Assembly: GCF_020567375.1 (NCBI RefSeq)
Contig: NZ_JAJBZM010000001.1
Span: forward strand, 605,396 to 669,395
Reading direction: 5' to 3'
From: Janibacter melonis
GTDB taxonomy: Bacteria; Actinomycetota; Actinomycetes; Actinomycetales; Dermatophilaceae
DNA length: 64,000 bases
Position 1 is the stretch's first letter, and each line of letters opens with the position of its first letter. The notes beneath the pieces are model-generated. The model searched no databases and had not been told where the DNA came from. It was given only the letters and a program-made list of their open reading frames with translations. The position numbers were made by a program, and so were the translations under genes. Shown here piece by piece: positions 54,101 through 63,337 of the stretch.

Positions 54101-56965
54101 TCAGCGGGTGAGGAGCTCCACGAGGTGGATCGCCTCGCGGTCGGAGAGGTCGGCGACCTGGGTCTGGCAGGAGAAGCCGTCGGCGAGGACGACCGCGTCG
54201 GGCGCGGCCTCCATCGCCGGCAGCAGCTGCTGGCGCGCCACCTCGACGGACACCTCGTAGTGGCCGAGCTCGACTCCGAAGTTGCCCGCGAGCCCGCAGC
54301 ACCCGCCGAGCCGCTGCACGGTGGCGCCGGTCCGGGCGAGCAGCGCCTCGTCGGCCTGCCACGTCATCACCGCGTGGTGGTGGCAGTGCGGCTGCGCGAC
54401 GACGGTCGTGCCGGTGAGGTCGGGCGCGCTCCAGCGGCCCTCGTCCTGCGCCACGACGAGCAGCTCGGCGACGGTGCGCACGCCCTCGGCGACCGAGCGG
54501 GCCGTGTCCGTGTCGACGAGACGCGGCAGGTCGTGGCGCAGCGCTGCGGTGCAGCTCGGCTCGAGACCGACGACCGGGACCCCGGCCGCGACCGCCGGCG
54601 CCAGCGCCTCGCTCGCCTGCGCGAGGGTGCTCGCCGCCCGGTCGAGCTGTCCGGTCGAGATGAGGGTGAGCCCGCAGCAGCCCCGCTCCGCCGGGACGAA
54701 GGGGGTGTACCCCGCCTGCCGCAGCAGCGTCACCGCGGCCTGGCCGACCCGTGGCGAGAAGTGGTCGGTGAAGGAGTCGACGAAGATCGCGACGGGGTGG
54801 TCGAGGCCGGCGGCGTCGCCGGCCGGACGGACGAGGCCCTCGCCGTCGGCCCAGGCCCGGAAGGTCTGGCGCGCGAAGGTCGGCAGGTTGCGGCGGGGGT
54901 CGACGCCCGCGAGCGGCAGGGTGAGCCGCTTGGCCCCCGGCAGCGACGTGAGGGCGTTGACGACCCGGGGCATGCGCGAGGCGATCCGCGAGAGCTCCGG
55001 CAGCCGGCCCAGCGAGTAGTGCGAGCGCGGGCGCAGCCGCCCGCGGTAGGTCTGGTGGAGCACCTCGGCCTTGTACGTCGCCATGTCGACGCCGGTCGGG
55101 CAGTCGCTCGCGCAGCCCTTGCACGACAGGCACAGGTCGAGGGTCTCGTGCACCGCCGCGTCGCTCCAGCCGCCGCTGATCGTGCCGCCGTCGAGCATCT
55201 CCTGCAGCGCGCGGGCGCGGCCGCGGGTCGAGTCCTTCTCCTCGCGGGTGGCGAGGTAGCTCGGGCACATGACGGTGCTCGACGTGCCGGCGGCCCGGCA
55301 CTTGCCGACCCCGGTGCAGCGGTGCAGCGCCTGGCTGAGGTCGCCGTCGTCCTCGGGGTAGGCGAAGGCGAGCCCGTCGCGCGACCGGGTCACCGGGCGG
55401 GCGCGCGGGATGCGCAGCGAGGCCTCGGCCGGGTCGGGGTCGACGAGGACACCGGGGTTGAGCAGCCCGTGCTCGTCGAAGGCGTGCTTGACCGCGCCGA
55501 AGAGCGAGATGACCTCGGGCGAGTACATCCGCGGCAGCAGGGCGCTGCGGGCGCGCCCGTCGCCGTGCTCGCCGGACAGCGAGCCCCCGAGCGAGGCGAC
55601 GAGGTCCGCGGCGTCCTCGACGAGCGAGCGGTAGCGGGCCGGGGCGCCCGGCGAGGCGAGGTCGACGTCGAGGCGGATGTGCAGGCAGCCGTCGCCGAAG
55701 TGGCCGTACGGCAGCCCGGTGACGTCGTGCTCGGCGAGCAGCGCGTCGAGCCGGCGCAGGTACTCGCCCATGCGCTCGGGCGGCACCGCGGCGTCCTCCC
55801 ACCCGGCGTGCGCCGGCCGGTCGCGCGGCGAGCGGCTCGACAGCCCGGCGCCGTCCTCGCGGATGCGCCACAGCGCCCGCACCTCGGCCGGGTCGGTGAC
55901 CACCCGTGCCTCGACGGCCGGGATCTCGGCGACGACGCGGCGGGCCGCGGCCATCGCCTCGCCCTCGTCGGCCCCGGTGACCTCGACGAAGAGCCAGGCG
56001 GCCCCCTTCGGCAGGTCGGGGACAGCGGCCGGCCCGCGACGGCGGGCGGTGACCTCGACGATGCGGCGGTCGATGCCCTCGGCGGCCACGGCGCCGAGCC
56101 CGCGCAGCAGGTGGGCGACGTCGCCGGCGGCGTAGATGTCCTCGAAGCCGAGCGCGACGAGGCAGGTCGCCGACGGGTCGGTGACGAGGCGGACCCGGGC
56201 CTGGGTGACGACGGCGAGGGTCCCCTCGGAGCCGACGAGCATCCGCCCGACGTCGCGGCCGTGCTCGGGCAGGAGGTGCTCCAGGGCGTACCCGCTCACC
56301 TGCCGGCCGAAGCGGCCGAGCTCGGTGCGGATCGTCGCGAGGTGGTCGTCGGTGAGAGCGGTGAGCCGGGAGACGAGGTCGTCGGCGCCGGTGAGCGAAG
56401 GGGTACCCCCAACCCCCGTCGTCGTCTCGACGGCGCGGCCGTCGGCGAGCAGCAGGCTCATCGCGGCGATGTTGTCGGACGTGCGTCCGTAGCCGAGCGC
56501 GCGGTTGCCGCAGGCGTTGTTGCCGATCATCCCGCCGATGACGCAGCGGGTGTGGCTGCTCGGGTCCGGGCCGAAGCGCAGGCCGTGCTGGCGCGCGCTC
56601 GCCTGCAGCGTGGCGTGCACGGTGCCGGGCTCGACGAGCGCGGTCCGGCTCTCCGGGTCGACCTCGAGCACCCGCCCGAGGTGACGGCTGGTGTCGACGA
56701 CGATGCCCGGGCCGATCGCGTTGCCGGCGCACGAGGTGCCCGCACCGCGTGCCGTGAGGGGCACGCCGGTGCTGCGGGCGACGGCGAGCGCCGCGGCGAC
56801 CTCGTCGGTGTCGCGGGGCAGCACCACCGCGCGCGGGGGCACGCGGTAGATCGAGGCGTCGGCCGCGTACATGCCGATCGACAGCGGGTCGGTCCGCACG
56901 TCGGCGATGCCAGCACGGCGCAGCTCGGCCCCGAGGTCGTCCAGGCTCACGCTCATGCGCGCCAT
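54101..56965 (-). CDS. FAD-binding and Fe-S-binding oxidoreductase (D-2-hydroxyacid dehydrogenase type)
   Basis: 954 residues. The N-terminal half is a GlcD-like VAO-family FAD domain with PDPSSHTRCVIGGMIGNNACGN (near 150) and a large FAD-oxidase C-terminal domain (GLPYGHFGDGCLHIRLDV near 420). The C-terminal half is GlcF/CCG-like: CTGVGKC...CPSY and CLSCKGCASDCPTGVDM bind two clusters, and GCCGLTLIS and GGCCGLAGNFG are CCG motifs. Such fused proteins oxidise D-lactate or a similar 2-hydroxyacid and pass electrons to quinones. A possible alternative start is M4 (MSVSLDDLG). Confidence 0.9.
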   Translation of the reverse strand: MARMSVSLDDLGAELRRAGIADVRTDPLSIGMYAADASIYRVPPRAVVLPRDTDEVAAALAVARSTGVPLTARGAGTSCAGNAIGPGIVVDTSRHLGRVLEVDPESRTALVEPGTVHATLQASARQHGLRFGPDPSSHTRCVIGGMIGNNACGNRALGYGRTSDNIAAMSLLLADGRAVETTTGVGGTPSLTGADDLVSRLTALTDDHLATIRTELGRFGRQVSGYALEHLLPEHGRDVGRMLVGSEGTLAVVTQARVRLVTDPSATCLVALGFEDIYAAGDVAHLLRGLGAVAAEGIDRRIVEVTARRRGPAAVPDLPKGAAWLFVEVTGADEGEAMAAARRVVAEIPAVEARVVTDPAEVRALWRIREDGAGLSSRSPRDRPAHAGWEDAAVPPERMGEYLRRLDALLAEHDVTGLPYGHFGDGCLHIRLDVDLASPGAPARYRSLVEDAADLVASLGGSLSGEHGDGRARSALLPRMYSPEVISLFGAVKHAFDEHGLLNPGVLVDPDPAEASLRIPRARPVTRSRDGLAFAYPEDDGDLSQALHRCTGVGKCRAAGTSSTVMCPSYLATREEKDSTRGRARALQEMLDGGTISGGWSDAAVHETLDLCLSCKGCASDCPTGVDMATYKAEVLHQTYRGRLRPRSHYSLGRLPELSRIASRMPRVVNALTSLPGAKRLTLPLAGVDPRRNLPTFARQTFRAWADGEGLVRPAGDAAGLDHPVAIFVDSFTDHFSPRVGQAAVTLLRQAGYTPFVPAERGCCGLTLISTGQLDRAASTLAQASEALAPAVAAGVPVVGLEPSCTAALRHDLPRLVDTDTARSVAEGVRTVAELLVVAQDEGRWSAPDLTGTTVVAQPHCHHHAVMTWQADEALLARTGATVQRLGGCCGLAGNFGVELGHYEVSVEVARQQLLPAMEAAPDAVVLADGFSCQTQVADLSDREAIHLVELLTR

Positions 56966-57011
56966 CCTCTCCCGGACCGCGGGGCCGGCCCCAGCCGGTC
57001 CCGCAGCGTGG

Positions 57012-58994
57012 TCACGCCCCGCGGACCATCGACTCCTTGCCCGAGCCGAGGACGGTGAGCGGCAGGAGGGTCTTGCCGGTCGGGCCGACCTCGATGTCGG
57101 TGCCCATCTGCGGGCACACGCCGCAGTCGAAGCACGGGGTCCAGCGGCAGTCCTCGACCTCGGTCTCGTCGACCGCGTCGAGCCAGTCCTGCCACAGCCA
57201 CTCCTTGTCGAGCCCGGAGTCGATGTGGTCCCAGGGCAGGACCTCGCTCTCGCCGCGCTCGCGGGTGGTGTACCAGTCGACGTCGACGCCCGTGCCGGCC
57301 AGGCCGCGCTCGGCGCCTGCCATCCACCGCTCGTAGGAGAAGTGCTCGCTCCAGCCGTCGAAACGACCGCCGTCGCGCCACACCTCCTCGATGACCCGGC
57401 CGATGCGGCGGTCGCCGCGGCTCAGCAGGCCTTCGACGATGCCGGGCTTGCCGTCGTGGTAGCGGAAGCCGATGGAGCGCCCGTAGCGCTTGTCCGAGCG
57501 GATCGCCTCGCGCAGCTTGGCCAGGCGGGCGTCGGTCTCCTCGGCGGAGAGCTGGCTGGCCCACTGGAAGGGGGTGTGCGGCTTGGGCACGAAGCCGCCG
57601 ATGGAGACGGTGCAGCGGATGTCGTTGTGCCCGGCGACCTGACGACCGGTCTCGATGACGCGCTTGGCGACCTCGGCGATCTGCAGGACGTCCTCGTCGG
57701 TCTCCGTCGGCAGGCCGCACATGAAGTACAGCTTCACCTGGCGCCAGCCCGCGCCGTAGGCAGCGGAGACGGTCGCGATGAGGTCGTCCTCGGTGACCAT
57801 CTTGTTGATGACCTTGCGGATCCGCTCGGACCCCCCTTCGGGCGCGAAGGTGAGCCCGGAGCGACGACCGTTGCGGGTCAGCTCGTTGGCGAGGTCGATG
57901 TTGAAGGCGTCGACGCGGGTCGACGGCAGCGACAGGCCGGTGTTCGTGCCCTCGTAGCGGTCGGCCAGGCCCTTGGTCACCTCGGCGATCTCGGAGTGGT
58001 CGGCCGAGCTCAGCGAGAGCAGGCCCACCTCCTCGAAGCCGGTGGCCTGCAGGCCCGCCTCGACCATCTCGCCGATGCCGGTGATGGAGCGCTCGCGCAC
58101 CGGGCGGGTGATCATCCCGGCCTGGCAGAAGCGGCAGCCGCGGGTGCAGCCGCGGAAGATCTCGACCGACATCCGCTCGTGGACGGACTCGGCGAGCGGG
58201 ACGAGCGGCTTCTTCGGGTAGGGCCACTCGTCGAGGTCCATGACCGTGTGCTTGGCGACCCGCCACGGGATGCCGCTCTCGGCCGGCGCGACGCGCTGGA
58301 TGCGCCCGTCGGGCAGGTAGGACACGTCGTAGAAGGCCGGCACGTACACGCCACCGGTCTCGGCGAGACGGCGCAGCAGCTCCATCCGGCCGCCGGGCGA
58401 GCCCTGGGCCTTCCACGCGCCGATGATGTCGGTCGCCGCGAGCACGGCCTCCTCGCCGTCGCCGACGATGGCGGCGTCGATGAAGTCGGCCACGGGCTCG
58501 GGGTTGAAGGACGCGTGACCGCCGATGAGGACGATCGGGTCGTCGTCGGTGCGGTCGGCCGCGTGCAGCGGGATGCCCGCGAGGTCGAGCGCGGTGAGCA
58601 TGTTCGTGTAGCCGAGCTCGGTCGAGAAGGACAGCCCGAAGACGTCGAAGTCGCGCACCGCGCGGTGGCCGTCGACGCTCAGCTGGGGCACCTCGTGCTC
58701 GCGCATGAGGGCCTCCATGTCCGGCCACACCGCGTAGGTGCGCTCGGCGAGGGCGTCGTCGCGCTCGTTGAGCACCTCGTAGAGGATCATGACGCCCTGG
58801 TTGGGCACGCCCACCTCGTAGGCGTCGGGGTACATGAGGCACCACCGGGTCGTGAGGTCCTCGCCGCCGGGGCCGCGTCCGCCGCAGTCCCAGTCCTTGA
58901 CCGTGGAGTTCAGCTCGCCCCCGACGTACTGGATGGGCTTGCTGACCCGCTCGAGCAGCGGCTCGAGGTCGGCGAAACGAGACTGTCCAGACAT
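57012..58994 (-). CDS. TIGR03960 family B12-binding radical SAM protein
   Basis: 660 residues. A cobalamin-binding-like N-terminal domain (PNQGVMILYEVLNERDDALAER, VLIGGHASFNPEP) precedes the radical SAM domain with cluster cysteines C283, C287 and C290 in GCTRGCRFCQAG. FAPEGGSERIRKVINKM lies in the core. The C-terminal region ends with CRWTPCFDCGVCPQMG, which has four further cysteines. The TIGR03936 protein, usually its neighbour, lies 5.4 kb downstream in the same orientation. The pair's substrate is not established. The start ATG at MSGQSRFADLEPLL follows family usage. Confidence 0.92.
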   Translation of the reverse strand: MSGQSRFADLEPLLERVSKPIQYVGGELNSTVKDWDCGGRGPGGEDLTTRWCLMYPDAYEVGVPNQGVMILYEVLNERDDALAERTYAVWPDMEALMREHEVPQLSVDGHRAVRDFDVFGLSFSTELGYTNMLTALDLAGIPLHAADRTDDDPIVLIGGHASFNPEPVADFIDAAIVGDGEEAVLAATDIIGAWKAQGSPGGRMELLRRLAETGGVYVPAFYDVSYLPDGRIQRVAPAESGIPWRVAKHTVMDLDEWPYPKKPLVPLAESVHERMSVEIFRGCTRGCRFCQAGMITRPVRERSITGIGEMVEAGLQATGFEEVGLLSLSSADHSEIAEVTKGLADRYEGTNTGLSLPSTRVDAFNIDLANELTRNGRRSGLTFAPEGGSERIRKVINKMVTEDDLIATVSAAYGAGWRQVKLYFMCGLPTETDEDVLQIAEVAKRVIETGRQVAGHNDIRCTVSIGGFVPKPHTPFQWASQLSAEETDARLAKLREAIRSDKRYGRSIGFRYHDGKPGIVEGLLSRGDRRIGRVIEEVWRDGGRFDGWSEHFSYERWMAGAERGLAGTGVDVDWYTTRERGESEVLPWDHIDSGLDKEWLWQDWLDAVDETEVEDCRWTPCFDCGVCPQMGTDIEVGPTGKTLLPLTVLGSGKESMVRGA

Positions 58995-59041
58995 GGGTTC
59001 CAGGGTAGGTCCCGCCCGCCACCAGCCCAAACGGCCGCCGA

Positions 59042-59065
59042 CGAAGGGGTGTCGTCCCCCCTTCG
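59042..59065. repeat. Octamer hairpin upstream of the TIGR03960 gene
   Basis: CGAAGGGG, loop TGTCGTCC, CCCCTTCG. It lies 48 bp upstream of the start codon at 58994 and beyond the larger fadD-side palindrome. An extra terminator is possible, but the stem is only 8 bp. Confidence 0.65.
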
Positions 59066-59112
59066 CGCGGCGGGGAGCGGGGAGGGTGGCGCGGTACCTC
59101 CCTCCCCGTGAG

Positions 59113-59154
59113 TCGAAGAAGGATCGTCACCTCGAGGTGACGATCCTTCTTCGA
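59113..59154 (-). terminator. Perfect 42-bp palindromic terminator after the acyl-CoA ligase gene
   Basis: TCGAAGAAGGATCGTCACC and GGTGACGATCCTTCTTCGA flank the centre TCGA and are exact complements. It lies 18 bp after the stop at 59172. A clean, unusually perfect terminator. It does not use the octamer. Confidence 0.85.
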
Positions 59155-59171
59155 ACCAGCGAGGGCGGGCG

Positions 59172-61028
59172 TCAGCCGGCGTACATGCCGTCGATGTCGC
59201 CCTTGAACTTGTCGGCGACGACGCGGCGGCGCAGCTTCAGGCTCGGGGTGAGCTCGCCCTCCTCGACGGAGAGGTCGCGGCCGAGGATGGTGAACTTGCC
59301 GATCCGCTCCCACTTGTTGAGACCAGAGTTCAGCTCGTCGACGTACCCCTGGACCATGTCGCGGGCCTGGGCCGAGGAGACGATCTCCTCGTACGACGCG
59401 TCGCCGAGGCCGTTGGCCTGCGCCCACGGCTTGATCGCCTCCTCGTCGAGCGTGACCAGCGCGGTGACGAAGTGACGCCCCTCGCCGTGCACGAGCAGCT
59501 GCCCGACGTAGGGGCACAGGCCCTTGAAGGTCGACTCGACCTGCGAGGGGGCGACGTACTTGCCGTTGCTCGTCTTGAAGAGGTCCTTCTTGCGGTCGGT
59601 GATCCGCACGAAACCCCGCTCGTCGATCTCGCCGATGTCACCGCTGTGCAGCCAGCCGTCGGCGTCGAGCGTCTCGGCGGTCGCCTCGGGGTTGTCGTGG
59701 TAGCCCTGCATGACGCCCGGGCCGCGCATGAGCACCTCGCCGTCCTCGGCGATGCGCACCTCGGTGCCGATGAGCGGCCAGCCGACGGTGCCGGTGCGCT
59801 GGGCGTACGGGCGGTTGACCGTGGCCGCAGAGCTCGTCTCCGTCATGCCGTAGCCCTCGAGGATGGTCAGGCCGGCGCCGTTGAACCACTGCGCGATGTC
59901 GGTGTTGAGCGCCGCCGAGCCGGAGATGAAGAAGCGGATGCGCCCGCCGAAGCGGTCCCGCACCTTCGACAGGACGAGCTTGTCGGCCACGGCCAGCTGG
60001 GCCTTCTGCACCGGGCTGAGCGAGCGCCCCTCCTGCTCGGCGTCGGCCCGGGCCCGGCCGAGGTCGGAGGCCCAGCGGAAAAGCTTGAGCTTGGCTCCCC
60101 CTTCGGCCTCCATGCCCAGGCTCACCCGGGCGTAGACCTTCTCGAAGATGCGCGGGGCGGCAGCCATGAAGGTCGGCCGGACGACCGCGAGGTTGTCGAC
60201 GATCTTGTCGATCCGCCCGTCGACGGCGGTCGACATGCCGGTGGCAAGCGTGAGCATGAGCAGCTGCTTGCCGAAGACGTGGGCGAGCGGCAGCCACAGG
60301 TACTGCACGTCGTCCTGCGTCATCATCCCCGTCGCGGTCGTCGCCGCACCCTGGTAGGTCCACGCCGAGTGCAGCAGGCGCACGCCCTTCGGACGGCCGG
60401 TCGTGCCGGAGGTGTAGATGATCGTCGCGAGCGAGTCCGGGCCGGTGCCCTCGATGCGCTCGTCGACGACGCCGGGGGTGGCCTCGAGCACGGCCTGCCC
60501 GCGCTCCTCGAGCTCGTCGAGGGTCACGACCCAGTCGTCGCGCTCGACGCCCTCGGGGTCGACGACGACGACCGTGCGCACGTCGGGGATGACCTCGCGG
60601 ACCTCGCGCAGCTTGGCCACCTGCTCGGCGTCCTCGGCGATGACGACGACGGAGCCGGAGTTGTCGAGGATGTACGCGACGTCGTCGGCGATGGTCGTCG
60701 GGTAGATCGTCGTCGTCGCCGCACCGGCGGCCATGATCGCGAGGTCGCCGAGCACCCACTCGATGCGGGTGCTGCACGCGATCGCGACCCGCTCCTCGGC
60801 CTCGACCCCGAGGTCGACGAGACCGGCGGCGAGGCGCCACACGCGGTCGCCGAGCTGGGCCCACGTCATCTCGCCCCAGGCGACGCCCTCGGGGTAGCTG
60901 TAGGCGGCGCGGTCGGGGGTGGCGGCGATCCGCTCGCGCAGCAGGTGGCCCACGCTCGGGGCCGGGTTCGCCAGCACAGCGGCGTCGTACGTCTCGTCAC
61001 TGGGCAGGTTGACGTGGGTCGCGCTCAA
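59172..61028 (-). CDS. Long-chain fatty acid--CoA ligase
   Basis: 618 residues, AMP-forming. ATP motif IIYTSGTTGRPKGV (near 185), LEGYGMTETSSAATVNRP, GWLHSGDIGEIDERGFVRITDRKKDLFKTSNGKYVAP and the C-terminal LTPSLKLRRRVV are all present. The start is not certain. A TTG at 61028 has GAGGAG 6 nt before it and gives a good N-terminus (LSATHVNLPSDETYD), while the upstream GTG at 61097 is not supported by a ribosome site. It activates fatty acids for degradation or lipid synthesis. The stem 59113-59154 terminates it. Confidence 0.9.
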   Translation of the reverse strand: MSATHVNLPSDETYDAAVLANPAPSVGHLLRERIAATPDRAAYSYPEGVAWGEMTWAQLGDRVWRLAAGLVDLGVEAEERVAIACSTRIEWVLGDLAIMAAGAATTTIYPTTIADDVAYILDNSGSVVVIAEDAEQVAKLREVREVIPDVRTVVVVDPEGVERDDWVVTLDELEERGQAVLEATPGVVDERIEGTGPDSLATIIYTSGTTGRPKGVRLLHSAWTYQGAATTATGMMTQDDVQYLWLPLAHVFGKQLLMLTLATGMSTAVDGRIDKIVDNLAVVRPTFMAAAPRIFEKVYARVSLGMEAEGGAKLKLFRWASDLGRARADAEQEGRSLSPVQKAQLAVADKLVLSKVRDRFGGRIRFFISGSAALNTDIAQWFNGAGLTILEGYGMTETSSAATVNRPYAQRTGTVGWPLIGTEVRIAEDGEVLMRGPGVMQGYHDNPEATAETLDADGWLHSGDIGEIDERGFVRITDRKKDLFKTSNGKYVAPSQVESTFKGLCPYVGQLLVHGEGRHFVTALVTLDEEAIKPWAQANGLGDASYEEIVSSAQARDMVQGYVDELNSGLNKWERIGKFTILGRDLSVEEGELTPSLKLRRRVVADKFKGDIDGMYAG

Positions 61029-61147
61029 CGGGGGCTCCTCGATAGCAGTCGGCCCCCGGCGCCGTCGACGGGGGTCTGTGGTGCACGACCTTCGCATCTG
61101 GAGGCGCCCCTGTCACGGGTTCGGGGTCGAAAGTTGTCGCGAGGTGA

Positions 61148-61178
61148 CCCGATCCGCCTCCGGGACAGCCGGATCGGG
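61148..61178 (-). terminator. Terminator of rodA
   Basis: CCCGATCCG and CGGATCGGG pair perfectly around a 13-nt loop, only a few bases beyond the rodA stop. It separates rodA from the acyl-CoA ligase gene. Confidence 0.7.
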
Positions 61179-61180
61179 GC

Positions 61181-62311
61181 TCAGCGCTCGCGCGGTGCGG
61201 CCGACACGACGAGCGCGACCGCGAGCCAGCAGGCGAACATCGAGCTGCCCCCGTAGCTGAGGAAGGGCAGCGGCAGCCCGGTGACCGGCATCACCCCGAG
61301 GTTCATCCCGACGTTCTCGACGACCTGCACGCCGAACCACGTCGCGACGCCGACGCACACGAGCCGCCCGAAGTGGTCGGCCCGCGCGGCGGCGAGCCCG
61401 ATCCGCGCGACGAGCAGGCCGTAGAGGGCGATGATCACCGCCCCGCCGAGGAAGCCGAGCTCCTCCCCCGCGACGGAGAAGACGAAGTCGGTCTCCTGGA
61501 AGGGGATCCGGCCCGACTGCGTGAGCTCGCCCGCCCCCAGGCCCGACCCGAGCAGCCCGCCCGAGCCGATCGCCTCGCGCACCTGCTGGGTCTGGTAGCC
61601 GATGCCGAGCGGGTCCGCGCTCGGGTCGAGGAAGGTCGTGAGGCGGTCGCGCTGGTAGCCGCTGAGCACCGGGGTGGTGAAGGCCGCGAGCACGGCCCCG
61701 CCGGCGACGAGCGCGAGACCGGCGAGCCAGGGCCACCTCGCCCCCGAGGCGACGAGCACCCCGACGGACAGCGCGAGCAGGACGAGGGCGGAGCCGAGGT
61801 CGGGCTGGGCGAGGACGAGCAGGACCGGCACGCCGACGACGGCACCGGAGACGAGGACGTCGCGCGTCGTCGGCGCCCGGCCGCGCTCGGCGGCGTCGGC
61901 GAGGACCATCGGCAGGGCGACGCACAGCGCCACCTTCGCCAGCTCGGAGGGCTGGACGGAGAGCCCCACCGGCAGCTCGACCCAGGACCGCGAGCCGTTG
62001 ACCGTCGAGCCGAGCGGGCCGAGGACGACGACGAGCGCGGCGACGCTCAGCAGGTAGAGCACCGGCGCCAGCGCGCGCAGCGTGTGCCGGTCGAGCCGCA
62101 GGAGGGCCCCGGCCATGACGAGCCCGACGGCGAGGTTGACGAGGTGCTTGACGAAGACGGTGGAGCCCGCGTCGGCGCGCGTCGCCGAGCCCACGAGCAG
62201 GGCGCCGACGAGGCTGAGCACGAGCGCGGTGACGACGAGGACGACGTCGCCGCGCAGAAGCAGCTCGCGCACCCGCCCGCCCGGGCGCCGGTCGGTCGCG
62301 GTCGGGCTCAT
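61181..62311 (-). CDS. rodA: SEDS family protein RodA/FtsW
   Basis: 376 residues from ATG at 62311 (a GTG lies directly before). About ten membrane segments. SEDS motifs: NGSRSWVELPVGLSVQPSELAKVALC, LVLAQPDLGSALVL, FQETDFVFSVAGEELGFLGG and GVMPVTGLPLPFLSYGGSSM. SEDS proteins polymerise glycan strands of peptidoglycan. The ELPVGLSVQPSELAK order fits RodA more than FtsW, as does the short length. Its class B PBP partner is not in the window. Confidence 0.92.
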   Translation of the reverse strand: MSPTATDRRPGGRVRELLLRGDVVLVVTALVLSLVGALLVGSATRADAGSTVFVKHLVNLAVGLVMAGALLRLDRHTLRALAPVLYLLSVAALVVVLGPLGSTVNGSRSWVELPVGLSVQPSELAKVALCVALPMVLADAAERGRAPTTRDVLVSGAVVGVPVLLVLAQPDLGSALVLLALSVGVLVASGARWPWLAGLALVAGGAVLAAFTTPVLSGYQRDRLTTFLDPSADPLGIGYQTQQVREAIGSGGLLGSGLGAGELTQSGRIPFQETDFVFSVAGEELGFLGGAVIIALYGLLVARIGLAAARADHFGRLVCVGVATWFGVQVVENVGMNLGVMPVTGLPLPFLSYGGSSMFACWLAVALVVSAAPRER

Positions 62312-62327
62312 CACGCGGCCGCGACGA

Positions 62328-63287
62328 TCAGGGCGCGGTGACGCCGAGGACGGCGCGGGTGCGCTCGACGTCGGTGCTCATCGCGTCGAGCAGCTCGTCG
62401 ACGGACGAGAAGCGCAGCGTCGGGCGGATCCGCTCGACGAGCTCGACGCCGACCTGCTCGCCGTAGAGGTCGAGGTCGGTGCGGTCGAGGACGTAGGACT
62501 CGAGGACACGACGGACCCCGTCGAAGGTGGGGTTGGTGCCGACCGAGACGGCGGCGGGCAGGCGCCGGTCGGGGTGCCCCTCGGGCAGCCCGCGACGCAC
62601 GAGCCAGCCGGCGTAGACGCCGTCGGCGGGCAGGATGCCCAGGCTGTCCTGGCTCATGTTCGCCGTCGGGTAGCCCAGCTCGCGCCCCCGGTGCTCGCCG
62701 TGGACGACCTCGCCGACGACCCGGTGCGGGCGGCCGAGGATCTCGCCGGCGGCCGCGACGTCGCCCTCGGCGAGGAGCCGGCGCACCGCGGAGGAGCTCC
62801 AGCGCTCGCCGTCGCCGACGTCGTCGATGACGACGACCTCGAAGCCGTGCTGCTCGCCCAGGGTGCGCAGCAGGTCGACGTCGCCGGTGTAGCCCCGGCC
62901 GTACCCCTTCGTGTCCGCGCCGACGACGAGGCAGGTGGCCCCGAGACCCTCGACGAAGGTGGAGACGACGAAGTCCTCGGCGGTGGTCTGGGCGTACTCC
63001 CAGGTGAAGGGCACGACGAGGACGCCGTCGACGCCCAGCTCGCCGAGCAGCTCGTCGCGCAGCGCCCCGGGGGCGATGAGCTCGGGCGCCCGCTCGGGGT
63101 GCAGGACCTCGACGGGGTGGGGGTCGAAGGTCACCGTGACGGTCGGCAGACCGCGCTCACGACCCTCCGCGAGGAGCCGGTCGAGGATCGCGCGGTGGCC
63201 GCGGTGGACGCCGTCGAAGTTGCCGAAGGTCGCCACGCACGGACGCAGGGCGTCCGGGGTGGCCTCGGGAGTGGTCCATCGCTGCAC
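62328..63287 (-). CDS. ribF: Bifunctional riboflavin kinase/FAD synthetase RibF
   Basis: 319 residues, start GTG at 63287 (VQRWTTPEATPD). The FAD synthetase domain has TFGNFDGVHRGHRAIL and VVGADTKGYGRGYTGDVDLL. WSSSAVRRLLAEGDV is the family-conserved helix. The riboflavin kinase domain follows (ELGYPTANM, ILPADGVYAGWL, SVGTNPTFDG). It makes FMN and FAD. The usual neighbour rpsO does not follow, and rodA lies 17 bp downstream instead. The start is partly uncertain, and an extension to 63320 adds 11 residues. Confidence 0.94.
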   Translation of the reverse strand: MQRWTTPEATPDALRPCVATFGNFDGVHRGHRAILDRLLAEGRERGLPTVTVTFDPHPVEVLHPERAPELIAPGALRDELLGELGVDGVLVVPFTWEYAQTTAEDFVVSTFVEGLGATCLVVGADTKGYGRGYTGDVDLLRTLGEQHGFEVVVIDDVGDGERWSSSAVRRLLAEGDVAAAGEILGRPHRVVGEVVHGEHRGRELGYPTANMSQDSLGILPADGVYAGWLVRRGLPEGHPDRRLPAAVSVGTNPTFDGVRRVLESYVLDRTDLDLYGEQVGVELVERIRPTLRFSSVDELLDAMSTDVERTRAVLGVTAP

Positions 63288-63337
63288 AGCAGCACACTCT
63301 ACGAAGTCGAGGGGCAGCACGCCGCGCCCGCCCGCCC

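Noticed and set aside
57012-58994. A tRNA methylthiotransferase such as MiaB
   Set aside because: The cysteine spacing and cobalamin-like N-terminus fit TIGR03960; MiaB has a UPF0004 domain and TRAM domain that are not seen.
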